64,000 nucleotides of DNA, taken from assembly GCF_001507595.1 (NCBI RefSeq), contig NZ_LQBQ01000037.1:124001-188000 (forward strand), in the 5' to 3' direction. Positions 50,128 to 58,286 of this stretch are shown here, one piece after another. The stretch comes from Ruegeria marisrubri. Its GTDB lineage: Bacteria; Pseudomonadota; Alphaproteobacteria; Rhodobacterales; Rhodobacteraceae. The first letter of the stretch is position 1, and every line of letters begins with the position of its first letter. The position numbers and the translations under genes are program-made. The notes beneath the pieces are model-generated. The model was not told where the DNA came from, did not search any database, and worked only from the letters and a program-made list of their open reading frames with translations.

Positions 50128-51009
50128 ATGGCCCTGTCCGCCCGTTCGCTGGACGCGTTCCTGTCCGCGCAGGCATCGGTGATCCGCGTTGAGGTGACCC
50201 GCGTGCGGGGATCCTCGCCGCGCAACACGGGCACCGAGATGTTCGTGGCCCCGGATGCGATTTGGGGAACCATCGGTGGTGGCCAACTGGAATTCATCGC
50301 CATTGATGCGGCGCGCGAGATGCTGCGCGACGGGGCACTGCAAAGGGATCTGGACGTTCCGCTGGGCCCGGAAATCGGGCAATGCTGCGGCGGGCGGGTC
50401 GAGCTGCGGCTGTCGCGGATGCGCAGCTCGGACAAGCGGGCAGCAGTTGACCGCGCGACCCGGACCGACGAAACGCGGCCCCATGTCTATGTCATGGGTG
50501 CGGGTCATGTCGGGCGGGCGCTGGCCGATCTGTTTCAGCACCTGCCTGTCCATTGCATCCTGATCGACACCCGCGCCGAAGAAATCGAGCAATGCACGGC
50601 CGCGGTCGAGACCCGGGTCAGCGCCCTGCCCGAGGCGGAGATCTGGACCGCCCCTGCCGGCAGCGCCTTCATCATTCTGACCCACGACCACGGGCTGGAC
50701 TTTCTTCTGACATCGGCGGCGCTGGAACGGGACGACGCCGCCTATGTCGGGATGATCGGGTCTGCGACCGAGCGCGCCAAGCTGAAGAACTGGGCGCACA
50801 GGAACTGTGGCGGACTATCCATCGAACAACTGAATTGCCCCATCGGGGCAAGCGGTAGCCGCGACAAGCGGCCCAGCGTCATCGCCGCCTTCGTGGTGGC
50901 TGAGGTGATGGCTGAATTGACCTCTGAAACTGCCGCGACCGCCCCAGCCGGGGCAACCCAAGCGCCCGTCCAGGGCCACCATAACGACCGGAAAGGGAGA
51001 TCGGCCTGA
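50128..51009 (+). CDS. xdhC: Xanthine dehydrogenase accessory protein XdhC
   Basis: A 293-residue XdhC/CoxI-family chaperone that binds molybdenum cofactor, assists its sulfuration and inserts it into XdhB. RVRGSSPRNTGTEMFV near residue 25, GTIGGGQLEF near residue 48, CCGGRVEL, and a Rossmann segment VYVMGAGHVGRALADL near residue 125 match the family. The cysteine pair of GPEIGQCCGG is the presumed cofactor site. It directly follows xdhB. Confidence 0.94.
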   Translation: MALSARSLDAFLSAQASVIRVEVTRVRGSSPRNTGTEMFVAPDAIWGTIGGGQLEFIAIDAAREMLRDGALQRDLDVPLGPEIGQCCGGRVELRLSRMRSSDKRAAVDRATRTDETRPHVYVMGAGHVGRALADLFQHLPVHCILIDTRAEEIEQCTAAVETRVSALPEAEIWTAPAGSAFIILTHDHGLDFLLTSAALERDDAAYVGMIGSATERAKLKNWAHRNCGGLSIEQLNCPIGASGSRDKRPSVIAAFVVAEVMAELTSETAATAPAGATQAPVQGHHNDRKGRSA

Positions 51010-51052
51010 CACCCGTCCGGCCGTTCCGGTTCTATCAGAGGAGGAGACCGTC

Positions 51053-52654
51053 ATGGACGGGAAAACCTATGAATACAAGCTGTTCACACGCAGCGACTTC
51101 AGCGCCTTCTGGGCGCTCTTTACCGACAACCTGGTCAATCTGCTGATCCTGTCCGGGGTCTGCCAGTTCGTGTTCCAGATGCCGGCTGGCATTGTGTTCG
51201 GCCGCATCGTGCCCGGCGCGGCAATCGCGATCCTGGCCGGGGTCGCCGTCTATGCCTTCATGGCCAAGTGGTCCGCGACACGGCAGGGCAAGGATGTCAC
51301 TGCCCTGCCCTATGGCATCTCGACGCCGGTGATGTTCGTCTATCTGTTCGGCGTGATCGGGCCGATCTACTGGGCCACGGATGACCCGATGCTGGCCTGG
51401 CAGGTGGGTATCGGCGCCGGGTTCATGGGCGGCATCGTGGCTGCCCTGGGCGCCGTCGTCGGGCCGCATCTCAAGCGGATCACGCCGCGTGCCGGGATGC
51501 TGGGCACGCTGTGCGGCATCGCGCTGGTCTTCATCGGTTCCGTGCCGCTGGCCGAAATCTTCGAACACCCCATCATCGGGTTCACGTCGCTTCTGTTCAT
51601 CCTGTGGGGGCTGATCGGGCGCTTTCGCCTGCCGGGCAACGTTCCCGCAGGACTTGTCGCCATCGCGGCCGGTACCGTGATCGCGCTGATACTCGGCGAA
51701 TCCAGGATCGATGTCAGCGGCATCGGGTTCTATCCGCCGATCCCCTATTTCGGCGACCTCGTCGTGGGCGTGCAATACCTGTTCGCAAACCCCGAGCTGT
51801 TCCTGGTTCTGATCCCGGTGCAGATCTACAACTTCATCGAAACGATGAACAACGTGGAATCGGCCGAAGCCGCCGGCGATCACTACCCGGTCGGGCTATG
51901 CCAGGTGACGGATGGGGCGGGCACCATGCTGGGCGCTCTGTTCGGCTCGCCCTTTCCGACAACGGTCTATATCGGCCATCCGGCCTACAAGCGGCTGGAC
52001 GCGCATGCCGGATATATCGTCGCTGTGGCCGTCGTGGTCGCCGCAGCCGCGTTCCTTGGCTTTTTGTCCTTCCTTGCGGGGCTGATCCCGATTGCGGCGG
52101 CAGCACCGGTGCTGGTCTTTGTCTCGGTGAGTTTGATCACCAATACCGCATGGGCCGTGAAACCGATGCACATGGCCGCGGTCTCGTTCGCGATCCTGCC
52201 GCATATCTCGGCCTTCCTGATGGTCAAGTGGGGGTCACTGATGAACGCGCTGCGCAGCACCGGAGTCGAAGGTCTGCCCAGCCTGGGGGATGAAGGCCTG
52301 ACGGCGGCGCTTCTGATGGAAGGAGCGCATTACGAAGGCCATCTTGCCCTCAGCCAGGGTGCGATCATCACCGGCCTGATCTGGGGCGCCATCGTTGCCG
52401 ACGTGATCGACGGCCGGTTCCGCATGGCCGCCGCATTTTCGGTCAGCGCCGCCGTGATGTCATCGGTCGGGATCATCCACGCCTACACGCTGCAGATGCC
52501 GCAGATCGACGGGATCACCGTTGGCTACCTGATCGTCGGGGCATTCCTCTACTTCTACCCGGCGCTTGCTCGGAAAGAGGACCTGGAACACCGGGTCATC
52601 GTACCCGATGAGCCGGATCTGATCGACGACGACTCTCCGGCCTACGAGGCCTGA
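51053..52654 (+). CDS. NCS2 family permease (purine uptake)
   Basis: A 533-residue inner-membrane transporter with about 12-14 helices of the NCS2/AzgA-like group: DVTALPYGISTPVMFVYLFGV near residue 80 (quoted in part), PVQIYNFIETMNNVESAEAAGD near residue 260 (in part) and GALFGSPFPTTVYIGHPAYK near residue 300. It is distinct from the permease at 39039. Its place between xdhC and guaD suggests hypoxanthine, guanine or xanthine uptake. A GAGGAG site precedes the ATG. Confidence 0.88.
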   Translation: MDGKTYEYKLFTRSDFSAFWALFTDNLVNLLILSGVCQFVFQMPAGIVFGRIVPGAAIAILAGVAVYAFMAKWSATRQGKDVTALPYGISTPVMFVYLFGVIGPIYWATDDPMLAWQVGIGAGFMGGIVAALGAVVGPHLKRITPRAGMLGTLCGIALVFIGSVPLAEIFEHPIIGFTSLLFILWGLIGRFRLPGNVPAGLVAIAAGTVIALILGESRIDVSGIGFYPPIPYFGDLVVGVQYLFANPELFLVLIPVQIYNFIETMNNVESAEAAGDHYPVGLCQVTDGAGTMLGALFGSPFPTTVYIGHPAYKRLDAHAGYIVAVAVVVAAAAFLGFLSFLAGLIPIAAAAPVLVFVSVSLITNTAWAVKPMHMAAVSFAILPHISAFLMVKWGSLMNALRSTGVEGLPSLGDEGLTAALLMEGAHYEGHLALSQGAIITGLIWGAIVADVIDGRFRMAAAFSVSAAVMSSVGIIHAYTLQMPQIDGITVGYLIVGAFLYFYPALARKEDLEHRVIVPDEPDLIDDDSPAYEA

Positions 52655-52662
52655 CCCCTTGG

Positions 52663-52686
52663 CGGGGCGGCCCAAGGGCCGCCCCG
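52663..52686 (+). terminator. Stem-loop between the permease gene and guaD
   Basis: CGGGGCGGCCC (52663-52673) pairs perfectly with GGGCCGCCCCG (52676-52686) around AA and is followed by TCCCCAATCTTT. It could attenuate transcription into guaD. Confidence 0.5.
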
Positions 52687-52716
52687 TCCCCAATCTTTGA
52701 AAGAATGAGACCTTCA

Positions 52717-54039
52717 ATGACACGGAAAATGCTGCGCGGCCGTCTGCTGACCTTTCATCGCGAACCCCGGACCGGCGCCGATACCGGCGCCTATACCTAT
52801 CTCGAAGACGGCGCTCTGCTGATCCGGAATGGAATCATCGAACAGTCCGGCCCCTTTACCGAGGTCGCCGCGCAGGCCGGTGATGTCCCGGTCACGGATC
52901 ATCGGCCGCACCTGTTGATGGCGGGTTTCATCGACACGCATATCCATTTCCCGCAGGTGCAGGTGATCGCCTCGTGGGGCGCGCAGCTGTTGGATTGGCT
53001 CAACGACTACACTTTCCCGGAAGAGACCCGGTTTGCATCCGAGGCGCATTGCGCGCGGATGGCGCAGGCCTTCTACGATCAGCTCATCACGCATGGCACG
53101 ACGACTGCGGTTGCCTACTGCTCGGTTCACAGATCCTCGGCGGATGCCTTCTTTGCCGAGGCGGTCCGGCGCAACATGCGGATGCTTGGCGGCAAGGTTC
53201 TGATGGACCGGAACGCACCGGACGGGCTGCGCGACACGCCGCAATCGGGCTATGACGACACCAAGGCACTGATATCCGACTGGCACGGCAAGGGCCGCGG
53301 CGGCTATGTCATTACCCCGCGCTTCGCGATCACGTCCACGCCCGAACAGATGGAAATGGCCCGGGCGCTTGCGGCGGAGCATCCCGACTGTCACATCCAG
53401 ACGCATCTGTCGGAAAACCGCGACGAGATCGCCTATACTGCCCAGCTATACCCGCAGGCGCGCGACTATCTGGACGTTTATCAATCCTATGGATTGCTCG
53501 GACCAAAGACATTGCTGGGCCATGCCATCCATCTTGAGCCGCGCGAGATCGATGCCCTGGCCCAGACCGGGGCGCATCCGGTGTTTTGCCCGACCTCGAA
53601 CCTGTTTCTGGGCAGCGGCCTGTTCGATCAGGCCGGTCTGAGCGCGCGCGGGATTTCCAACGGAATTGCAACCGATGTGGGGGCGGGCACCAGCTACTCC
53701 ATGCTCCAGACCCTGAATGAAGGGTACAAGGTGCTGCAACTGCAAGGCGTTGCCCTTCATCCGCTGCAAGCCTTTCATTGGGCCACCCGCGGCAATGCCT
53801 GCGTCTTGGGCCTGGAGGACAAGATCGGAACCTTGGATCCGGGCAGCGAGGCGGACGTCGTCGTTCTCAACGCGCGCAGCACCCCGGCCATGGCCCTGCG
53901 GATGGAGCGCGCAAGCAGCCTTGCCGAAGAATTGTTCGTGCTTCAGATGATGGGCGACGACCGCGCGATCGAAGAGGTTTATGTGTCAGGCGCTGCCAGC
54001 AAGTCCAAGACGGAATCGCGCGCCATTCACTGCGTCTGA
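52717..54039 (+). CDS. guaD: Guanine deaminase
   Basis: A 440-residue amidohydrolase converting guanine to xanthine plus ammonia, feeding XdhABC. Zinc ligands are in FIDTHIHFPQ near residue 75 and in HLSEN and HAIHLEPREI near residues 230-270, with TDVGAGTSYSML near residue 325. HGTTTAVAYCSVH is diagnostic for GuaD. The start is ambiguous: an in-frame ATG at 52705 would add four residues. The length is typical. Confidence 0.94.
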   Translation: MTRKMLRGRLLTFHREPRTGADTGAYTYLEDGALLIRNGIIEQSGPFTEVAAQAGDVPVTDHRPHLLMAGFIDTHIHFPQVQVIASWGAQLLDWLNDYTFPEETRFASEAHCARMAQAFYDQLITHGTTTAVAYCSVHRSSADAFFAEAVRRNMRMLGGKVLMDRNAPDGLRDTPQSGYDDTKALISDWHGKGRGGYVITPRFAITSTPEQMEMARALAAEHPDCHIQTHLSENRDEIAYTAQLYPQARDYLDVYQSYGLLGPKTLLGHAIHLEPREIDALAQTGAHPVFCPTSNLFLGSGLFDQAGLSARGISNGIATDVGAGTSYSMLQTLNEGYKVLQLQGVALHPLQAFHWATRGNACVLGLEDKIGTLDPGSEADVVVLNARSTPAMALRMERASSLAEELFVLQMMGDDRAIEEVYVSGAASKSKTESRAIHCV

Positions 54040-54159
54040 CGACAGGCACCGGATATGTCGAGACGCGGTTGTCGACGGACGCCATTTGCCCTGTCGCCTG
54101 TCAACCGTCCCCCTCGCAGCAACCGTCATCTTCTGGTAATGAGCCCTGAACCCAAGGCA
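54040..54159. other. Short gap between convergent guaD and SDR genes
   Basis: About 120 bases with no supported gene. I saw no strong terminator hairpin with a T tract. Confidence 0.4.
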
Positions 54160-54888
54160 TCAGCCTCGCCCGATATAGGGCATTGTCGTCGCCATGACGG
54201 TCATGAATTGAACGTTTGCCTCGGGCGGCAGACTGGCCATGTGCAGCACCGATCGCGCCGCATCCTCGACCGCCATCGTGGGGTCGGGCTCCCTGCCCTC
54301 GGCCAGGGCAGCATCCACCAGCCCCTGAACGATGGGCGTGCGGGCATTCCCGATGTCGATCTGCCCGCAGGCGATGCCGAAAGAACGCCCGTCCAGCGAC
54401 AGGCTGCGGGTCAGGCCGGTGATCGCGTGTTTGGTCGCCGTGTAGTGCACCGAGTTCGGGCGCGGCACATGTGCCGCGATCGAGCCGTTGTTGATGATGC
54501 GTCCGCCCTGCGGGTCTTGGCGCCGCATGGCCTTGAACGCCGCCCTGGCGCACAGGAACATGCCGTTCAGGTTGACATCGACGCTCTGATACCAGTCCTC
54601 GAGCGCGATTTCGTCGATCGTGCCGCCGGGTGCGAATATGCCTGCATTGTTGAACAGGACATCCAGCCGCCCGGCCCACGCGACGAACGTGTCAAAGGCA
54701 CTCGTCACCGCCTCTGGATCCGTCACGTCGGCCACCAGGGGCAGCGCGTTCGGCTTGCCTTCCGCCATTCTCTCCAGCACATCAGCCCGGCGCGCCAGCA
54801 ACCCGACCTTCCATCCCTCTGACAGGAACAGTTCCGCCGACGCGCGGCCTATACCCGAGCTTGCCCCGGTCACGATGATCGTCTTCAT
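54160..54888 (-). CDS. SDR-family oxidoreductase
   Basis: A 242-residue short-chain dehydrogenase. The cofactor loop is TGASSGIGRA at the N-terminus, NNAG near residue 85 and the catalytic Ser...Tyr-x-x-x-Lys is NGSIAAH then YTATK near residue 150. The lack of an acidic residue pattern favouring one cofactor prevents an NAD/NADP call. It is translationally coupled to the RecD-like gene (4-base overlap), an unusual partner. The substrate is unknown. Confidence 0.9.
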   Translation of the reverse strand: MKTIIVTGASSGIGRASAELFLSEGWKVGLLARRADVLERMAEGKPNALPLVADVTDPEAVTSAFDTFVAWAGRLDVLFNNAGIFAPGGTIDEIALEDWYQSVDVNLNGMFLCARAAFKAMRRQDPQGGRIINNGSIAAHVPRPNSVHYTATKHAITGLTRSLSLDGRSFGIACGQIDIGNARTPIVQGLVDAALAEGREPDPTMAVEDAARSVLHMASLPPEANVQFMTVMATTMPYIGRG

Positions 54889-56417
54889 GTCTCCTCCGCC
54901 TCCAGGGTCAGGGCCGCAGCCGGGGCTTGTTTCAGGTCGTCCACCCGCAATTCATGCGTCGGTTTCGACAGACGATTGCGCACCACCCAGATCAGGCGTT
55001 CCTGCGCCCGGGTGATGGCGACATAGGCCAGCCGCTTCCAGAGGGGCTGCCCCGCCTCGGTGCGCCCCATACGGGCCGCCGCATAAAGATCGGGGGCAAA
55101 GACCTGAACCGTATCCCATTGCGACCCCTGCGCCTTGTGGATGGTGACCGCCGCCCCATGCAGAAAGGTCGCCCCCATGCGGGCCGCGTAGGGGATGAAT
55201 GGCTCTTCCTCGTCCGGCTTCTCGATCTTGACGATCGAGGCCGCGCTGACCTGCGGGTCTTCGGCCCCGATCACATGCAGGCGCGAAAAGCCCGGTTTGC
55301 GCCCCGGCCCGAGATAGATCACCTGCGCCCCCTTGATGAGGCCCCGCGCTTCGAGGTCCAGCCGTTTCTTCCTGTGCTTGAGCGGCAGTTCGATCCCGTC
55401 GCAGATCAGGGGCTCGCCCGGGAGCAACTCGGTTTCCGGGGCACCGTGGACGTGTCGGAAGGCGTTGATCAGCCTGATCCGCGTTGCGTTGCGCCAGACC
55501 AGAACGGGGCTGCGGGCCATGAGATCGACCTCGACCCGTTGCCCCCAGACCACCCTGTCATCCTGTCGGGCGGTCTGTTCCACCAGCCGCTCGAAATCCT
55601 CGAACCCGAGCGCGGGATCGGCCAGGGCATGGGCCAGATCCAGGATCGGGTTGTCGGCATCCTGACGGTGAATGCGATGCAGGGTCAGCTTGCGTTCTTC
55701 GGGCAAGGTGTCGAACACCATCGAGCCGGACTGGTTCACCGGAGCCAGCTGTGCCGGGTCGCCAAACAGCAGCAGGGTCGGAAAGATTTCCTGCAGGTCT
55801 TCGAACTGCCGGTCGTCCAGCATCGATGCCTCGTCGACGAAACCGATATCCAGCGGCTCGTCGCGGCGTTTCCAGCCGGTGATGAAATCCGACCCCCGCA
55901 GCCCGGCCGCAGCCAGCGCGCCGGGGATGGACTTGTTGTTGGCATAAAAAGCCGCCGCCCGGTCCAGCGCTTCGTCGGTCAGCCCTTCGATTTCGGGGCG
56001 TTCGTCGTTGCCGGCGAGCCATTCGGCGATACGCTCGTATTCCGGGTCATAGACGGGCGTATAGAGGATTCGGTGGATCGTGGTCGCGGGAACGCCGCGC
56101 AGGCGCAGAACGCTGGCGGCCTTGTTCGTCGGCGCAAGTATCGCCAGCGTGCGTTTGTCGCGTGACTTGCGGCTTTCAAAATCGCCCGACACCACGTTCA
56201 CGCCGGCCTCGGCCAGCGCCTTGTACAGCTCGGCCAGCAGCAACGTCTTGCCGGATCCCGCCTTGCCGATCACCGCCATGACACCGGATTTTCCGGTGGT
56301 CGGCATTTTCAGCAGGGCTTCGTCTTGCAGGTCCACGCCGGCCGACCGCAGCATTTCTGCGATGCGGTCATAGGCGGTCGCCTGATCGTCGGAAAATGTC
56401 ACTTTCGGCAAGGGCAT
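54885..56417 (-). CDS. RecD-like ATP-dependent DNA helicase (superfamily 1)
   Basis: A 510-residue SF1B helicase-like ATPase. Walker A is VIGKAGSGKTLL near residue 50, motif Ia LAPTNKAASVLRLRG, Walker B/motif II IGFVDEASML, motif III LLFGDPAQLAPV, and near the C-terminus GAAVTIHKAQGSQWDTVQVF and YVAITRAQERLIWV (motifs V and VI). It resembles stand-alone RecD2-type exonuclease/helicase subunits but lacks their N-terminal extension. The start is followed by PLPKVTFSDDQ. It lies downstream of luxI on the same strand. Confidence 0.9.
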   Translation of the reverse strand: MPLPKVTFSDDQATAYDRIAEMLRSAGVDLQDEALLKMPTTGKSGVMAVIGKAGSGKTLLLAELYKALAEAGVNVVSGDFESRKSRDKRTLAILAPTNKAASVLRLRGVPATTIHRILYTPVYDPEYERIAEWLAGNDERPEIEGLTDEALDRAAAFYANNKSIPGALAAAGLRGSDFITGWKRRDEPLDIGFVDEASMLDDRQFEDLQEIFPTLLLFGDPAQLAPVNQSGSMVFDTLPEERKLTLHRIHRQDADNPILDLAHALADPALGFEDFERLVEQTARQDDRVVWGQRVEVDLMARSPVLVWRNATRIRLINAFRHVHGAPETELLPGEPLICDGIELPLKHRKKRLDLEARGLIKGAQVIYLGPGRKPGFSRLHVIGAEDPQVSAASIVKIEKPDEEEPFIPYAARMGATFLHGAAVTIHKAQGSQWDTVQVFAPDLYAAARMGRTEAGQPLWKRLAYVAITRAQERLIWVVRNRLSKPTHELRVDDLKQAPAAALTLEAEET

Positions 56418-56478
56418 GGCGCGACCCTACTAGGCCGCGCCAATCACCGCCAGATGCAGTTTCAGCTTTTCCGGAAAC

Positions 56479-57117
56479 TCATGCGGAACGGGCGAAACGC
56501 GGCCTTTCCGCCTTGCCGAAGGCCGCATTGAACCACATGCGAGAAAGCTCTCTGGGGATGCCCGCACGTTCTGCGACGCGCGTGCAATCGGCAGGTGAGA
56601 ACGGCCACAGCCCGACCGAAATTCGGTCCCGTCCGGTCCCTTCCGAGCCTAGGATTTCGGGCGAAGAGCCGATCAGGCGATAGATCCGCACCATGCGCGC
56701 ATCGAACACGCCGGCGATATGTGTCAGGCCAAAGCCCTCCATCACCTCGCCTCCGCACAGCATGATCGCCCCTGCCGTTCGTGGGCTGGCCGTGCGCGAC
56801 AGGCAGAACCGTGTGACCTCCCAGATCAGAGGACTACGGATCGGTGCGCCTCCGGTCAGGTGGCCGAACACGTCGTTGACCATCACCGGGCCGGTCGTCG
56901 GCAGAAACCGCATCGAGCCGCCGTGGCTGCCGTCCTCTTCTTCCCAGATCGCGTAAAGCGGATTCAGGTCGTCGTACTGATCGCGTTCCTCGCCCCTCTC
57001 GTTGACATGCACATCCCAGCCCAAACGGGTCTTGAACTGATCCGCGCGGTCGCGAAACATTCCTTCGGCCAGTTTTGGGTGGTTCTTCAACTCGTCTGCA
57101 TAAAGATACCTGATCAC
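56479..57117 (-). CDS. luxI: Acyl-homoserine-lactone synthase (LuxI family)
   Basis: A 212-residue enzyme making N-acyl-homoserine lactone signal from SAM and acyl-ACP. All invariant residues are present: Arg and Phe in MFRDRADQFKTRLGWDV (with Trp), the acidic set in EERDQYDDLNP, Arg in GSMRFLPTTGP, and Glu/Arg in WEVTRFCLS. The start is GTG with AAGGGGAGC upstream. It lies 84 bases downstream of luxR. The acyl chain cannot be predicted from sequence. Confidence 0.96.
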   Translation of the reverse strand: MIRYLYADELKNHPKLAEGMFRDRADQFKTRLGWDVHVNERGEERDQYDDLNPLYAIWEEEDGSHGGSMRFLPTTGPVMVNDVFGHLTGGAPIRSPLIWEVTRFCLSRTASPRTAGAIMLCGGEVMEGFGLTHIAGVFDARMVRIYRLIGSSPEILGSEGTGRDRISVGLWPFSPADCTRVAERAGIPRELSRMWFNAAFGKAERPRFARSA

Positions 57118-57177
57118 GGCTTGCTCCCCTTGCTGCTCACATCCGGAACAAAGGGGGTACGGGCCTATGGTTAATTT

Positions 57178-57197
57178 CCGGTCAGCGGCCCGACCGG
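57178..57197 (-). terminator. Hairpin between luxR and luxI
   Basis: CCGGTC (57178-57183) pairs with GACCGG (57192-57197) with an 8-base loop; on the minus strand it is followed by AAATTAACC. It may weaken read-through from luxR to luxI, or be part of an operator. Confidence 0.4.
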
Positions 57198-57200
57198 TCG

Positions 57201-57920
57201 TTAAACCACGATCAGCCCACGGCTCATGGAGGTGGCTATCGCATGGGTTGTATTCAGGGCACCAAGCTTGAAGCGGGCGCTTTCGATATAGACTCTGAGC
57301 GTATGCTCGGAGATCGAAAGGGAATGCGCCACCTGGGCGCGGCTGTATCCCAATGCCAGCAACGTCATCACGTCGATTTCGCGTGGCGACAGCGAGCGCG
57401 AAACCTCGGGCTGCCGATTGCTTTCGAACTCCAGCGCCTTTCGATTGAAATAGTGGGCGATCAGAATCAGATCCCGGCCATAGGCCTGGGTGATTTGCCG
57501 CCAGACTTCATCGGTGCAGGAGTGGTTGACGGTAAAGAGTGCGAACTGACCATTCGGACCTCGGATCGGTATGGAATAGCCCTGATTTCCGACGCCGTGC
57601 TGCAAGGCATCCTGCAAGAACGCCTTTGAAGTCTTTCCTGACCAGTCCAGACTCTTCCAATCGATCGGGTGAAACCTTTGAAAGCAGCCGATTATGACAG
57701 GATCTATCCGGTGGTAGTTGCGCTCCTGGTATCGCTGGACCCAAGCGTCGGGATAGGTTGTGCAACCATATTGATCTCCGGCGCTGTCAACCCAATGGTA
57801 AACGACGTGGCGGATCTCCAACCTGTCCCGGAGCGCAATGGCGATTTGCTCTAGCCCCTCAAGCGTGCTGGTGCTGTCCAATTCCTCGAGGACCGGGTTC
57901 AATTCGACCTTTGTTCCCAT
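57201..57920 (-). CDS. luxR: LuxR-family quorum-sensing regulator
   Basis: A 239-residue regulator with an N-terminal autoinducer-binding domain (VYHWVDSAGD, TYPDAWVQRYQERNYHRIDPVI with the conserved Trp, Tyr and Asp, HPIDW) and a C-terminal LuxR HTH (LSPREIDVMTLLALGYSRAQVA, SEHTLRVYI). It should bind the AHL made by the adjacent LuxI. The start was set at MGTKVELNPV; the frame extends 12 residues upstream. The start lies inside the 3' end of the small ORF at 57859, so the two overlap by 62 bases. Confidence 0.95.
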   Translation of the reverse strand: MGTKVELNPVLEELDSTSTLEGLEQIAIALRDRLEIRHVVYHWVDSAGDQYGCTTYPDAWVQRYQERNYHRIDPVIIGCFQRFHPIDWKSLDWSGKTSKAFLQDALQHGVGNQGYSIPIRGPNGQFALFTVNHSCTDEVWRQITQAYGRDLILIAHYFNRKALEFESNRQPEVSRSLSPREIDVMTLLALGYSRAQVAHSLSISEHTLRVYIESARFKLGALNTTHAIATSMSRGLIVV

Positions 57921-58077
57921 TCGCGGGCGCCAGTGCCTCTTCGTTCTTGAACGCAATCTCGGCAGCGGCGATCAGTCTGGTGTCGTCAAGCTGCTCGGCC
58001 AGCGCACTCAACCCGTTCGCGGCGGCGAAGGTTTTGAGGTCCGATAGAACGTCCAATATCCAATCGTTGTTCGGCAT
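57859..58077 (-). CDS. Small conserved-looking protein overlapping luxR
   Basis: A 72-residue ORF: NNDWILDVLSDLKTFAAANGLSALAEQL, then DTRLIAAAEIAFKNEEAL (in segments), helical, with no membrane helix. A very good ribosome site (GAGGAGA, 5 bases from ATG) supports expression. I recall comparable short ORFs upstream of luxR in other roseobacters, but cannot verify it here. It overlaps luxR by 62 bases and lies just downstream of a CtrA-type site. The function is unknown; an antiactivator or a LuxR-coupling role are guesses. Confidence 0.7.
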   Translation of the reverse strand: MPNNDWILDVLSDLKTFAAANGLSALAEQLDDTRLIAAAEIAFKNEEALAPANGNKGRIEPGPRGIGQHQHA

Positions 58078-58096
58078 CAGAGTCTCCTCGAAGTGG

Positions 58097-58112
58097 TTAA
58101 TGAATGGTTAAC
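58097..58112. promoter_or_regulatory. CtrA-consensus site upstream of the small ORF-luxR-luxI unit
   Basis: TTAA (58097-58100), seven bases, TTAAC (58108-58112) exactly matches the CtrA full site TTAA-N7-TTAAC. It ends about 20 bases from the start of the small ORF, so binding would lie near the transcription start and might repress. The A/T-poor surroundings make chance less likely but do not exclude it. Confidence 0.6.
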
Positions 58113-58222
58113 ACAACCTTAGCATGTGTCGTCCATTAAGAAATACTCGCTGCTTTCTACTCCCCAAAAACAGCGAGGCGGCAACTGGCAAGCATTTGAT
58201 ACTTCTTGTCCCCAATCTCGCG

Positions 58223-58260
58223 CAAAAAATGCCCGCAAACCACAAAGGTGATTCGCGGGC
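58223..58260 (-). terminator. Intrinsic terminator of ccr
   Basis: On the minus strand the stem GCCCGCGAATCAC pairs with GTGGTTTGCGGGC (two mismatches or wobbles, short loop) and is followed by ATTTTTTGCG (58230-58221). It lies directly after the ccr stop. Confidence 0.75.
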
Positions 58261-58286
58261 AATCCGATTGGCCTGTTTGGTTCCGA

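Noticed and set aside
57118..57200. lux box before luxI
   Set aside because: The gap contains a CCGGTC/GACCGG hairpin and a short CGACCGGTCG palindrome, but nothing close to a 20-base CTG-N10-CAG type lux box.
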